From Arthrobacter sp. ZGTC131 (GTDB lineage Bacteria > Actinomycetota > Actinomycetes > Actinomycetales > Micrococcaceae): 64,000 nt of DNA. A program made the translations under genes and the position numbers. This document shows positions 1-8,701 of the stretch, piece after piece. Each line of letters starts with the position of its first letter. Within the stretch, counting starts at the first letter, position 1. The DNA lies in assembly GCF_002929275.1 (NCBI RefSeq), contig NZ_PJIK01000014.1, positions 36,552 to 100,551 on the forward strand. The letters run 5' to 3'. A model generated the notes under the pieces. It worked only from the letters and a program-made list of their open reading frames with translations, did no database searches and was not told where the DNA came from.

Positions 1-226
1 TTCCAGCCGGCTTCGGCTTCTGTGACGAGGCCGGTGGCCACGAGGCCTCCGGTGAGTCCGACGCCGGCAGCCCGCGAGGTGGCGATGGCCACCTCGGGGG
101 CCATCCGGTTTGCGGTCAGCTGTGCCGAGTAGTTCTGCGGGGCGATGCCGGTGGCGGCGGAGACGCGGTGGCGGAGTTCGCCGTCGTCAATGGCGTCCAC
201 CCAGTTCTTCACGGACGTGGCGTGCG
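1..226. repeat. Perfect repeat, copy A (identical to 1527-1752)
   Basis: Every base from 1 to 226 matches 1527-1752 in the same orientation. Identity stops at 227 (c versus g at 1753). It may extend left beyond the window. Both copies lie in the C-terminal halves of paralogous HTH genes, while the N-terminal halves differ at many positions. Confidence 0.97.
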
Positions 227-599
227 CGGCCGGGCCGAGTTCCGGCAGTCCGGCCCGCGATGCCTCGGCGGTGTGCGGATCCGGTTCAACCGCGGAGCGG
301 GCGATCACCGCGCGCAGGAGGTCGACGGTGGAGATCTGGCTCACCAGCTCCTGCGGCGTGGGCGAGGCCGCCTGCTCGGCGAGACCGTGGTAGATCTCGA
401 AATAGGCCAGCGCTGCCACCGGGTTGACGCCGAAGGCCCGGCTGATGCTGACAACGGTAGCCTCGCCCACCTTGCCCCGGACAAGCTGCTGGGCCAGGGT
501 GGTGCGCTTGATCCCCGACAGCCTGCAGACATCGGCCGTGCTGGTGTCCGGCGCAACGCCGTGCAGCCAGCGTTGGAAGGCTTTGGCGGGGAGGGGCAT
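1..599 (-). CDS. Two-headed HTH protein, paralog 2 (partial, 3' end outside window)
   Basis: The gene starts at the ATG at 599 and runs off the left edge, so about 199 codons are visible. It begins MPLPAKAFQRWLHG and has an XRE-like helix-turn-helix near residues 20-65 (VCRLSGIKRTTLAQQL). A second, diverged HTH-like unit follows the SVKNWVDAIDDGEL segment. It is a paralog of the gene at 1376-2209 but has a much shorter Pro/Ala-rich linker. Its last visible 226 bases are identical to bases 1527-1752. It lies 36 bp downstream of the membrane-protein gene and is probably in the same operon. A DNA-binding role is inferred from the HTH alone; no target or named family is recognised. Confidence 0.75.
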   Translation of the reverse strand, partial: MPLPAKAFQRWLHGVAPDTSTADVCRLSGIKRTTLAQQLVRGKVGEATVVSISRAFGVNPVAALAYFEIYHGLAEQAASPTPQELVSQISTVDLLRAVIARSAVEPDPHTAEASRAGLPELGPAAHATSVKNWVDAIDDGELRHRVSAATGIAPQNYSAQLTANRMAPEVAIATSRAAGVGLTGGLVATGLVTEAEAGW

Positions 600-635
600 G
601 GGACGCTCTCTGGGGAACGGACGATTGGGTTGATC

Positions 636-1379
636 TTAGCGGCGGGCCGCCGGCCGCTCCACGCGGTCCCGGGCACCCCGGCCCGCCCTGACCTTTGCCA
701 CCCAGATCAGCGCCAAGCCCACGACGAAGCACAGGATGGCCGTGTAGTTGATGACGAACTCCACGAATCCGATAGCCGGGGGAACGACGGGGAAAAGAAC
801 ACTGAGGGCAACGGCTAGCCCGCCGATGGCCAGCAGGAGCGCGCTGATCCGGAGCAGCGCCGGCAGGGTGCTGCGCACCGCGCGCAGCATGGCCGGCAGA
901 AGTACCAGGCAAACATAGGCCGGGTAGGCGCGGCCGGCGGCCCCGTAGTACTCCACAAGCATGCCGTTCCGTTCATCCTTGATACTGACGGTCGCCATCC
1001 CTGCAGACGATCCTTCGGTGTCCATCATGGCGAAGAGGACCAGCAGGGCCGCCGAAATCAGCGCCAGGAAGACCGATCCGGCATGACCCCGAATGAGCCT
1101 CATGCCACGCTCGTCTCCGAAGCCGTTGGCGATCCGGATGCCCAGGAAATAGATCGCCCCGAAGATGATGAAGCGGAGGAGCAGGTTGGCCAGGTTCGTG
1201 CCTCCCAGCAGGCCGTCAATGACCAGATAGGGGCCTTTGATGCTCAGGAGGGTGGCCAGGGTCATCAGCGCAAGAACGTAGAACATTGACCTGTTCTTCC
1301 TGCGCACCAGATTCGGGATCCGGGACAGCGCCGCGGCCCCGCACACGATGAGGGTGCTCCACTGCAGGATCTCGATCAT
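636..1379 (-). CDS. Seven-TM integral membrane protein, unknown function
   Basis: This 247-residue protein has about seven hydrophobic segments (roughly residues 3-20, 31-53, 63-84, 101-121, 152-168, 175-199 and 205-230) and a basic C-terminal tail (RGARDRVERPAARR). Its ATG overlaps the stop of the upstream HTH gene in an ATGA arrangement (1376-1379), so the two are probably translationally coupled. A second HTH paralog follows 36 bp downstream. I do not recognise the family. The arrangement of an HTH protein with a polytopic membrane protein suggests a membrane-linked sensory or regulatory unit, which is inference only. Confidence 0.75.
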   Translation of the reverse strand: MIEILQWSTLIVCGAAALSRIPNLVRRKNRSMFYVLALMTLATLLSIKGPYLVIDGLLGGTNLANLLLRFIIFGAIYFLGIRIANGFGDERGMRLIRGHAGSVFLALISAALLVLFAMMDTEGSSAGMATVSIKDERNGMLVEYYGAAGRAYPAYVCLVLLPAMLRAVRSTLPALLRISALLLAIGGLAVALSVLFPVVPPAIGFVEFVINYTAILCFVVGLALIWVAKVRAGRGARDRVERPAARR

Positions 1380-2209
1380 CCCAGGTTCTCCCAGATCTTT
1401 TCGGTTTGTTGGTGGTCGTGTTCCTGGCGCCGCAGGATTTTCCCGAGCGCCTGGAGGCGGTCTCCTGCCAAAGCTGTCAGGTCGCCCTCGGACAGCATAT
1501 CGAGGGCGGACTGGCGGGCGCCTGGGTTCCAGCCGGCTTCGGCTTCTGTGACGAGGCCGGTGGCCACGAGGCCTCCGGTGAGTCCGACGCCGGCAGCCCG
1601 CGAGGTGGCGATGGCCACCTCGGGGGCCATCCGGTTTGCGGTCAGCTGTGCCGAGTAGTTCTGCGGGGCGATGCCGGTGGCGGCGGAGACGCGGTGGCGG
1701 AGTTCGCCGTCGTCAATGGCGTCCACCCAGTTCTTCACGGACGTGGCGTGCGGCACCGGGCTCAGCGCCTGCTGCTCGCGGGCCGGGACCGGCTGCTCTG
1801 GCGGCGCCGGTTGCGCGGGCGCCGGCTGCTCGGGGGCCGGACTGCGGCCTGCGGCGGTGGCGGCTCCGGCAGGGGATTCCGCAGCGGCTTCCGCGGTGGG
1901 TGTGGAACGGGCAATGACCGCGCGCAGGAGGTCGACGGTGGAGATCTGGCTCACCAGCTCCTGGGGCGTGGGCGGGACTTGGGGTCCGGCGAGGTCGCGA
2001 TAGGTGTCAAAGTAGGCCAGGGAACTGACAGGGTTGACGCCGAACGCGCGGCTGATGCTCACGACGGTCGCCTCAGCCACCTTGCCCCGGACAAGCTGCT
2101 GCGCCAACGTGGTGCGTTTAACCCCCGACAACCTGCAGACATCCGCGATGCTGGTGTCCGGCGCAATGCCGTGCAGCCATCGCTGGAACGCCTTGGCGGG
2201 GAGTGGCAT
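1376..2209 (-). CDS. Two-headed HTH protein, paralog 1
   Basis: The 277-residue protein starts at ATG 2209. Residues about 20-70 form an XRE-like HTH (CRLSGVKRTTLAQQLVRG). A Pro/Ala/Gln-rich linker follows at about residues 105-150 (PAPEQPAPAQPAPPEQPVPA). After it, a second unit (ATGIAPQNYSAQLTANRM, then SRAAGVGL) aligns by eye with the first (LSGVKRTTLAQQLVRGKV, SRAFGVNP), suggesting an internal duplication of the HTH. The C-terminus is charged and probably helical. The gene is first in an operon of HTH, 7-TM protein, HTH. Function is unknown; a transcription-factor role is inferred. Confidence 0.75.
   Translation of the reverse strand: MPLPAKAFQRWLHGIAPDTSIADVCRLSGVKRTTLAQQLVRGKVAEATVVSISRAFGVNPVSSLAYFDTYRDLAGPQVPPTPQELVSQISTVDLLRAVIARSTPTAEAAAESPAGAATAAGRSPAPEQPAPAQPAPPEQPVPAREQQALSPVPHATSVKNWVDAIDDGELRHRVSAATGIAPQNYSAQLTANRMAPEVAIATSRAAGVGLTGGLVATGLVTEAEAGWNPGARQSALDMLSEGDLTALAGDRLQALGKILRRQEHDHQQTEKIWENLG
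1527..1752. repeat. Perfect repeat, copy B (identical to 1-226)
   Basis: The second copy of the 226-bp identical block lies inside the HTH paralog at 1376-2209. The flanking coding sequence upstream (linker and N-terminal HTH) has diverged, as expected for a recent gene-conversion tract rather than a recent whole-gene duplication. Confidence 0.97.
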
Positions 2210-2404
2210 GGAACGCTCTCTGCTGAACGAATGGGTGACACTGTGATGGCGGTGGACAACATCGATTTTACGCAGGCCGAAGCATCAACTATGCTAGATG
2301 GTCGAACCCGTTGGTCCGTACACCCCCCAAGTCCGGACCAGCGGGTTCTTTCATGCCCGCCTGAATTTTCGGGCTAATACGGGCGGCGGTGAGAGGATGG
2401 ACTA

Positions 2405-4069
2405 ATGACTGCAACCCTTGTTGCCAAAGAACTTTCGGGCGGTCATGATCACCGCACGCTCTTCTCCAAGCTCTCCCTCACGGTTGCCCCCGGGGACGTC
2501 GTTGGAGTGGTCGGCGCCAACGGTGCCGGCAAATCCACGCTGCTCCGGCTGTTGGCCGGCGTGGACCAGCCTCAGCAGGGCAGCGTCAGCCTGGCCCCGG
2601 CCGATGCTTTCGTGGGCTGGCTTCCGCAGGAACACGAGCGGATAGCAGGCGAGACCATCGCCGGGTACATCGCCCGCCGCACCGGCTCCGCCCACGCAAC
2701 GGAGGAGATGGAAGCCACGGCCGAGGCGTTGGGTGCGGGCGCGCCCGGCGCGGACGACGCCTACTCCCTTGCATTCGACCGCTGGATGGCCTCAGGCGCC
2801 GCGGACCTGGACGAACGCATACCGCCGGTCCTGGCCGATCTGGGCCTGGACGTTGGGCCTGAGGCCGAAATGACCGGGCTGTCCGGCGGCCAGGCGGCGC
2901 GCGTCGCGCTGGCGGCCCTGCTGCTGAGCCGTTTCGACATCGTGCTGCTGGATGAGCCCACCAATGACCTTGACCTTGACGGGCTGGCCAGGCTGGAGGC
3001 CTTCGTCCAGGGTCTCCGCGGCGGCGCGGTGCTCGTCTCGCACGACCGCGAGTTCCTGGCCCGCTGCGTGACCACCATTGTGGAGCTGGACCTCGCCCAG
3101 AATTCCGTGGCCGTGTACGACGGCGGCTACGAGGCCTTCCTGGAGGAACGCGCCGTCGCCCGCCGGCACGCCCGCGAACGCTATGACGAATTCGCCGCCA
3201 CCAAGGCCGACCTCGTGTCCCGGGCAAGGACCCAGCGTGAATGGAGCTCCCAGGGCGTCCGGAACGCGATGAAGAAAAACCCGGACAACGACAAGATCCG
3301 TCGCGCAGCCAGCTCCGAATCCTCGGAAAAGCAGGCGCAGAAAGTGCGGCAGATGGAATCCCGCATCGCCCGCCTGGACGTCGTGGAGGAGCCGCGCAAG
3401 GAGTGGCAGCTGCAGTTCAGCATCGGCCAAGCCCCGCGGTCCAGCTCCGTGGTGGCCACGCTCCGCGACGCCGTGGTCCGGCAGGGGAGCTTCACCCTCG
3501 GGCCGGTGAACCTTCAGCTCAACGCCGGTGAGCGGATCGGCATTACCGGGCCCAACGGGGCCGGTAAATCGACGCTGCTCCGGCTGCTGCTGGGAGTGCA
3601 GGAGCCTGACTCCGGTGATGCGTCCCAGGGAGCGTCCGTGGCCGTCGGCGAGATCGACCAGGCCCGGGGACTGCTGGCCGGACACCTGAAACTCGCGGAT
3701 GCCGTGGAGGCCGTGCTGGCCGATCAGACGCCAGCGGAGGTCCGCACCTTGCTGGCCAAATTCGGGCTCAAGGCGGACCACACCGCCCGCACCGTGGACT
3801 CGCTGTCGCCGGGCGAGCGCACGCGTGCCGCCCTTGCCCTCCTGCAGGCCCGCGGCGTGAACCTCCTGGTGCTGGACGAGCCCACCAACCACCTGGACCT
3901 GCCGGCTATCGAACAGCTGGAGGACGCCCTGGAAAGCTATGAGGGCGCCCTGCTGCTGGTGACGCACGACCGCCGACTGCTGGAAAACGTCCGACTCGAC
4001 GTCCGCTGGAACGTGGACAACGGCACGGTCACCGAACTGATGACAGGCAAGATGGAGCAGAAGCAATGA
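2405..4069 (+). CDS. ABC-F family ATP-binding protein
   Basis: The 554-residue soluble protein has two ABC ATPase domains and no membrane segments. Domain 1 has Walker [10 protein letters not shown] (about residue 40), a signature [12 protein letters not shown] and Walker [13 protein letters not shown]. Domain 2 has Walker [10 protein letters not shown] (about residue 385), [13 protein letters not shown] and [12 protein letters not shown]. The charged linker between them is typical of ABC-F proteins, which act on the ribosome (translation factors or antibiotic-resistance proteins) rather than as transporters. An AGAGG Shine-Dalgarno lies 9-10 bp before the ATG. The stop overlaps the next gene's ATG (ATGA), so an ABC exporter is co-translated. 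Whether it confers resistance cannot be read from the sequence. Confidence 0.9.
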   Translation: MTATLVAKELSGGHDHRTLFSKLSLTVAPGDVVGVVGANGAGKSTLLRLLAGVDQPQQGSVSLAPADAFVGWLPQEHERIAGETIAGYIARRTGSAHATEEMEATAEALGAGAPGADDAYSLAFDRWMASGAADLDERIPPVLADLGLDVGPEAEMTGLSGGQAARVALAALLLSRFDIVLLDEPTNDLDLDGLARLEAFVQGLRGGAVLVSHDREFLARCVTTIVELDLAQNSVAVYDGGYEAFLEERAVARRHARERYDEFAATKADLVSRARTQREWSSQGVRNAMKKNPDNDKIRRAASSESSEKQAQKVRQMESRIARLDVVEEPRKEWQLQFSIGQAPRSSSVVATLRDAVVRQGSFTLGPVNLQLNAGERIGITGPNGAGKSTLLRLLLGVQEPDSGDASQGASVAVGEIDQARGLLAGHLKLADAVEAVLADQTPAEVRTLLAKFGLKADHTARTVDSLSPGERTRAALALLQARGVNLLVLDEPTNHLDLPAIEQLEDALESYEGALLLVTHDRRLLENVRLDVRWNVDNGTVTELMTGKMEQKQ

Positions 4070-5979
4070 GCATGGATGGCGTGGCCTGGCGCTCGCTATA
4101 CAACATCACCCGGGCCAAGAGCGGGTCCAAGCCGTTCTCCAAGGAAACGCTGAAGCGGGTCCTTGGCTTTGCCAGGCCGCACCGCGGCAGGCTGATCGCC
4201 TTCGTTGCCGTGTCCATCGCCATGGCCTTCCTTGCCGTTGCAACACCGGTGCTGGCCGGCCAGGTGGTGAACGCCATTGTTGCCAGGTCGGGCGGGGACG
4301 AAGTGATCCGTCTCGCCGCGCTCATCGCCGGCGTGGCCGTGGCCGAGGCCGCGCTCGGCATGGTGAGCCGTTGGCTGTCCTCCACCATCGGCGAGGGCGT
4401 CATCGTTGACCTCCGCACCCGGGTCTTCGACCATGTGCAGAAAATGCCGATCGCGTTCTTCACCCGGACCCGCACCGGCGCCCTGGTCAGCCGGCTCAAC
4501 AATGACGTCATCGGCGCACAGTCCGCTTTCGCAGGCACCCTCTCCGGCGTGGTCAGCAACGTGGTGGCACTGGTCCTGACCCTCGTGGTCATGCTCAACA
4601 CGTCGTGGCTGGTCACCGTGCTGGCCATGATCCTGCTGCCGATCTTCCTCATTCCCGCCCGGAGGATGGGCTCCCGGCTGGCCGACCTGCGCCGCGAGGC
4701 CGCCGAGCACAACGCGGCCATGGGCACCCAGATGACCGAGCGCTTCTCCGCTCCGGGCGCCACCCTGGTGAAGCTCTTCGGCCGCCCCGACGAAGAGTCC
4801 CGCGAATTCGCCGTCCGGGCCGGCCGTGTCAGGGACATCGGCGTCCGCACGGCCATGCTGCAGTTCACCTTCGTGACCGCGCTGACGCTGGTATCGGCGC
4901 TCGCCCTGGCTCTCGTCTACGGCCTCGGCGGCTGGCTGGCCATCGCGGGCCAGCTCGCGCCCGGCGATGTCGTGGTGCTGGCGCTGCTGCTCACCCGCCT
5001 TTACGCGCCGCTGACGGCTCTCTCCAACGCCCGGGTGGAGATCATGAGCGCCCTGGTCAGCTTCGAACGCGTGTTTGAGATCCTCGACCTCGAGCCGCTC
5101 ATCCGCCAAAAGCCGGACGCCGTGGAGGTCCCGCCGGGCCCTGTCGCGGTGGAGTTCGACGACGTCAGGTTCGCCTACCCGTCCGCGGACAAGGTCTCCC
5201 TTGCCTCCCTGGAGGAGGTGTCCACGCTGGACACCCGCGGCGGCGAAGAGGTGCTGCACGGCATCAGTTTCCGGGTGGAACCGGGCCAGACCGTGGCCCT
5301 GGTGGGCTCCTCCGGTGCGGGCAAATCCACCATCGCCCAGCTGCTGTCGAGGCTGTACGACGTCGACTCCGGCGCCGTGCGCCTCGGCGGCCCGGCCTCC
5401 GGCCGGGGCCTGGACGTCCGCGACCTGACGTTTGATTCCATGCGGGCGACGCTCGGCATGGTCACCCAGGACGGGCACCTGTTTCATGAATCCATCGCCT
5501 CCAACCTGCGGCTGGCCCGCCCGGACGCCACCGAAGAGGACATGTGGGACGTGCTGCGCCAGGCGCGGCTTGAGTACATGATCCGCTCGCTGCCGGACGG
5601 CCTGGACACGGTGGTGGGGGAGCGCGGCTACCGGCTTTCCGGCGGGGAGCGACAGCGCCTCACCATCGCCCGGCTGCTGATCGCCCAGCCGCGGGTGGTC
5701 ATCCTCGACGAAGCCACTGCGGCGCTGGACTCCACGAACGAAGCCGCCGTGCAGGCGGCGCTGGGCGCGGCGCTCGAGGGGCGCACCGCCGTCGTGATTG
5801 CCCACCGGCTGTCCACGATCCGCGCCGCGGACGTGATCCTGGTGGTGGAGGACGGCTCCATCGTGGAGCGCGGCACGCACACCGAGCTTCTTGCCGCTGA
5901 CGGGCGCTATGCCGAGTTGTACCGGACGCAGTTTGCCGAGGCAACCGCCGTGGCCGAGGAAGCCGTTCCGGAGCTCTAG
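4066..5979 (+). CDS. ABC exporter, fused permease and ATPase
   Basis: The 637-residue half-transporter has an N-terminal membrane domain of about six helices (residues about 35-330) and a C-terminal ATPase. The ATPase carries Walker [10 protein letters not shown], signature [15 protein letters not shown], Walker [14 protein letters not shown] and H-loop VIAHRLST. All catalytic positions look intact, so a homodimeric drug or lipid exporter is plausible. Residues about 380-395 contain a small insertion ([15 protein letters not shown]) before the Walker A strand. The ATG overlaps the ABC-F stop; an alternative ATG lies two codons downstream. A hairpin at 6000-6032 separates it from the convergent NUDIX gene. 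Confidence 0.9.
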   Translation: MSMDGVAWRSLYNITRAKSGSKPFSKETLKRVLGFARPHRGRLIAFVAVSIAMAFLAVATPVLAGQVVNAIVARSGGDEVIRLAALIAGVAVAEAALGMVSRWLSSTIGEGVIVDLRTRVFDHVQKMPIAFFTRTRTGALVSRLNNDVIGAQSAFAGTLSGVVSNVVALVLTLVVMLNTSWLVTVLAMILLPIFLIPARRMGSRLADLRREAAEHNAAMGTQMTERFSAPGATLVKLFGRPDEESREFAVRAGRVRDIGVRTAMLQFTFVTALTLVSALALALVYGLGGWLAIAGQLAPGDVVVLALLLTRLYAPLTALSNARVEIMSALVSFERVFEILDLEPLIRQKPDAVEVPPGPVAVEFDDVRFAYPSADKVSLASLEEVSTLDTRGGEEVLHGISFRVEPGQTVALVGSSGAGKSTIAQLLSRLYDVDSGAVRLGGPASGRGLDVRDLTFDSMRATLGMVTQDGHLFHESIASNLRLARPDATEEDMWDVLRQARLEYMIRSLPDGLDTVVGERGYRLSGGERQRLTIARLLIAQPRVVILDEATAALDSTNEAAVQAALGAALEGRTAVVIAHRLSTIRAADVILVVEDGSIVERGTHTELLAADGRYAELYRTQFAEATAVAEEAVPEL

Positions 5980-5999
5980 CCGGTCATCGATGCGTGAGG

Positions 6000-6032
6000 T
6001 CCCGGCACTTAGATGGGATCAAAGTGCCGGGA
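6000..6032. terminator. Hairpin between convergent genes
   Basis: TCCCGGCACTT (6000-6010) pairs perfectly with AAGTGCCGGGA (6022-6032), giving an 11-bp stem and 11-nt loop. It lies between the stops of the ABC exporter (plus) and the NUDIX gene (minus). There is no clear U-tract, so a bidirectional terminator is likely but not certain. Confidence 0.6.
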
Positions 6033-6047
6033 TTCCACCCGTCGGTG

Positions 6048-6446
6048 TCAGCGGCGGGCCAGGGCCGGGAGGATGTGGTCCGTGAGCAGCGGGGCGAGGT
6101 CGGCTGGCAGGTCCGCGGCCAGGTCCAGCCAGCGGATTTCTGCGATCTCGGCCGAGGGATGGGCCACCCATGTCCCCGGTGCCGTGAAGACGGTTGCCTC
6201 GATTTCCGTGGCGGCTTCGTTGGCGGCCTCGGCCAGCCACACGCCCATGAGCGTCAGTTCGCGCGGATCCACAATGATCCCCACTTCCTCCGCGAGTTCC
6301 CGGGCCGCCGCCTGCACCGCGGTTTCGCCCGGTTCCGGCTTGCCGCCGGGGTGCATGAACTTGTCCGTGCCGCGTTTGCGGACGGTCAGGAGCCGGCCGG
6401 CCCGGTCATAGACGCAGACGGCGGAGACGATGATGCGCGGATTCAC
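6048..6446 (-). CDS. NUDIX hydrolase
   Basis: This 132-residue protein starts at GTG 6446, which overlaps the preceding stop as GTGA. The start is chosen because the NUDIX fold begins immediately (NPRIIVSAVCVYDRAGRLL). The Nudix box is visible as GGKPEPGETAVQAAARELAEEVG (given here as key residues G..E and REL-EEVG), which binds divalent metal for hydrolysis of a nucleoside diphosphate linked to X. The length fits a single-domain NUDIX enzyme. The substrate cannot be inferred; MutT-like or ADP-ribose-type pyrophosphatase are both possible. Confidence 0.88.
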   Translation of the reverse strand: MNPRIIVSAVCVYDRAGRLLTVRKRGTDKFMHPGGKPEPGETAVQAAARELAEEVGIIVDPRELTLMGVWLAEAANEAATEIEATVFTAPGTWVAHPSAEIAEIRWLDLAADLPADLAPLLTDHILPALARR

Positions 6447-7015
6447 GGGTTCGAGCCTAGCGGGTCGGTGCCCAGCTGCCCGGAGCCTAGCTGCCCGGTG
6501 TCCAGCTGCTCCGGGGACACAGCCGCCGCGGGAAGGCGCCGCAGCACGGATTCCAGCAGCAGGTCCTTGCGGGGCCCGGTGACGTCCCAGGTATAGCTGA
6601 ACTGGTCGGGGCCCGTGAGCGAATATGTGACGCGGTAGGTGTCGGGATTGCACCAGTGCCGGTCCTGGCTGGCGTCCGCGGAAAAGCTCATCCGGTGGAA
6701 CGGCCGGCCGTCATGAAACTCCATGTCCATGGCGTCGGGGGAGTCCGTGGGCCTGAGCACGTAGTCGCGGGTGGCCGGGCCGGTGAAGGTTTCGCCCGCC
6801 GCAGCAGGCCAGCGCACGGTGCCTTCTTCGTGGAAGCGCAGCGCGCCGTCGTCGTCCGTTCCAGAAAAGGTCACGACGCCGGAAAAAGTTCCGCGGGTGC
6901 CGGCCGCCCGGTCCGCCATGGTCCGCTGCACGGACCAGCGGCCCTCAGGGGCGGCGTCCGGAAGGGAAGGTCCCAGCAGATAGCCGCGGAGACCGGAGCT
7001 GTGCTGCGCATTCAA
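6443..7015 (-). CDS. DUF6314-like protein
   Basis: This 190-residue protein carries a W-V-R ... G-F-G pattern (RWSVQRTMADR, GTRGTFSGVVTFS, LRFHEEGTVRW), followed by alternating beta-strand segments resembling a small beta-barrel. I associate this pattern with the DUF6314 family from memory and have not searched it. The C-terminal tail contains repeated LG-S/T-G-Q motifs (DTGQLGSGQLGTDPLG). The apparent start is TTG 7015, two bases from the tRNA gene, with no obvious ribosome-binding site, so the true start is uncertain. It is coupled to the NUDIX gene by a 4-bp overlap. Function unknown. Confidence 0.6.
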   Translation of the reverse strand: MNAQHSSGLRGYLLGPSLPDAAPEGRWSVQRTMADRAAGTRGTFSGVVTFSGTDDDGALRFHEEGTVRWPAAAGETFTGPATRDYVLRPTDSPDAMDMEFHDGRPFHRMSFSADASQDRHWCNPDTYRVTYSLTGPDQFSYTWDVTGPRKDLLLESVLRRLPAAAVSPEQLDTGQLGSGQLGTDPLGSNP

Positions 7016-7016
7016 G

Positions 7017-7089
7017 TGCCCTCGATTGGAATCGAACCAACGACACCGGCTTTAGGAGAGCCGTGCTCTATCCACTGAGCTACGAGGGC
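7017..7089 (-). tRNA. tRNA-Arg (anticodon CCT)
   Basis: The minus strand folds as a cloverleaf. The acceptor arms GCCCTCG (7083-7089) and CGAGGGC (7018-7024) pair fully, followed by discriminator A at 7017. The D-arm contains AGCTCAGTGGATAGAGC. The anticodon stem CGGCT/AGCCG encloses the loop CTCCTAA, giving anticodon CCT (reads AGG). The T-loop contains GGTTCGATTCC. CCA is not encoded. Confidence 0.95.
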
Positions 7090-7175
7090 GGGCGTCCGCC
7101 GCCGCCGGTATTTAGCCGGCCCGTTCGAACACGATTACAAGCATACAAGGTGACGGCGCGTACTACGCTCTTGGC

Positions 7176-7967
7176 ATGGCCGCCGCAGCTCAAGCACCCT
7201 CCGTCCGGGGCACGTTCCTGCCTGACACCGCCTCGACCCGGCAGTACATCGGTGCCTGGGCGGTGCTCAGCGTGGTCCAGTATTTCGTGGCCGAGGCGGC
7301 AGTGATCGGAGCCTGGGCTGGCCCTGAACGGTACAGCCGGCGCACCGGACTCATCAGCGATCTGGGCGCCGTCAACTGCGGTGCTTTTGACGGACGCAAC
7401 GTCTGCTCGCCCTTACACGTGCTCATGAACACGTCCTTCGTGGTGCAGGGAATGGGCATGCTGCTGGGCGCGCTGCTGCTGAGCTCCGCGCTGTTGCGGA
7501 TCGCGGCAAGGCCTGGAGTGCGGATCGCGGTGAGGCACGCCGGCGAGGTGCCGTGGCTGGCAGCGCTTGGCGCGCGGATCCTGACCGGGGCGGCCGGTGC
7601 CGGAACTGTCATCGTGGGGTTGGTCCCGGAGGATGTGGGCTCGGGCTGGCATTACGCCGGAGCAGTCCTGTACTTCATCGCAGGAGCCCTCGCGCTTCTG
7701 CTGCTGGGCTGCCTGTGGCTGCGCCAGACGCCGCTGGGATGGTTCATCCTGGTTGCCGGAGTTGTGTCCACCGCGGCGCTCGTCACGGCGGGCGTCACCG
7801 GATTGGATGTCCCGGAACCCGGCACCTTGGAACGCCTCATGGGCTACCCCATCACCATCGGGCTGGCCGCCGCCGGACTGGTGATCGCCCAGCGCGTCCG
7901 GCACGAGCGCGTGGTGCGCAAGGCCCTCCGGGCGGCGCGGGCCTCCGGGCTGCCTAGGCCTGCCTAG
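7176..7967 (+). CDS. DUF998 family membrane protein
   Basis: This 263-residue protein has about six hydrophobic segments. It carries the pattern I associate with DUF998: YSRRTGLISDLGAVNC followed by VCSPLHVLMNTSFV. DUF998 proteins are uncharacterised membrane proteins. The TAG stop at 7965-7967 shares the palindrome CTAG (7964-7967) with the stop codon of the convergent gene on the other strand, so the two coding regions overlap by four bases. Confidence 0.8.
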   Translation: MAAAAQAPSVRGTFLPDTASTRQYIGAWAVLSVVQYFVAEAAVIGAWAGPERYSRRTGLISDLGAVNCGAFDGRNVCSPLHVLMNTSFVVQGMGMLLGALLLSSALLRIAARPGVRIAVRHAGEVPWLAALGARILTGAAGAGTVIVGLVPEDVGSGWHYAGAVLYFIAGALALLLLGCLWLRQTPLGWFILVAGVVSTAALVTAGVTGLDVPEPGTLERLMGYPITIGLAAAGLVIAQRVRHERVVRKALRAARASGLPRPA

Positions 7968-8596
7968 GCCTGCGGCTGCTTCCGCGCCCGGCGCCCCAGG
8001 AACACCGATGCGCCGCCGATCACCAGGCTCAGCACCAGCAGCACCCAGCCGGCCACTGTGAGGCCGGAGGCCAGGGCCACCTGCGCGGGGTCGAGGTTCA
8101 CGGCAGCCACCATGGAGTCAACGGCCACGTTGCCCCACAGCCGGACCACCACGAACAGCAGCGGCACGCACCACAGCGCCCAGCGGAGACCCTTCTTCGC
8201 CACGTTCGTGCCGATCAGGAGCAACCAGGTGAAACCAAAGATCAACGGGAACAGGGTGCCGGCGGTCTTGTGGATGTAGTTGAGCTGGCCGCGGGCATCG
8301 CCGTCCATGGCACGGCGGAGCTGATCCGCGTAGCCTGCGTCGAAGCCGCCGATGAGGGAATCGGGCATGGGCAGGCCGCCGGAGAGCTGGGTGATCTGGT
8401 TCAGCGTGAGCAGGTGGAGGTACCAGAACAGGAACAGGCTGGCCACGACGCCGGCAATGACAATCAGGCTGCCGTTGTTCTGCGCCTTTTCCGGGGAGCG
8501 GGCCGTGGTGGGGTTGATCACCGGAGGCAGATGGTGCTGGGGAACATCGGCCTTTGCGCCGTGCTTCTTGATCCGCTGTGCAGGTGTCTTGGCCAT
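7964..8596 (-). CDS. Four-TM membrane protein, unknown function
   Basis: This 210-residue protein starts at ATG 8596 (MAKTPAQRIKKHG) with a basic, Pro-containing N-terminus. About four hydrophobic helices follow: roughly residues 45-65 (LIVIAGVVASLFLFWYLHLL), 110-128, 135-155 and 175-195. The loop after the first helix contains LPMPDSLIGGFDAGYADQL. The longer frame upstream is not used because it runs into the divergent phosphatase promoter. No family is recognised. Confidence 0.75.
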   Translation of the reverse strand: MAKTPAQRIKKHGAKADVPQHHLPPVINPTTARSPEKAQNNGSLIVIAGVVASLFLFWYLHLLTLNQITQLSGGLPMPDSLIGGFDAGYADQLRRAMDGDARGQLNYIHKTAGTLFPLIFGFTWLLLIGTNVAKKGLRWALWCVPLLFVVVRLWGNVAVDSMVAAVNLDPAQVALASGLTVAGWVLLVLSLVIGGASVFLGRRARKQPQA

Positions 8597-8701
8597 GCGT
8601 CCATTATCGCCCGGCGGGCATCGCACTGAGGGCATCATCGGCGGGCTTCGCCCGGCACCGCGCCTGTTCAGTGCCGATGACCGCGCTATAGGCTGGGGAC
8701 C

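Noticed and set aside
4096-5880. 594-codon minus-strand frame opposite the ABC exporter
   Set aside because: Same antisense effect; the plus-strand frame has all ABC motifs.
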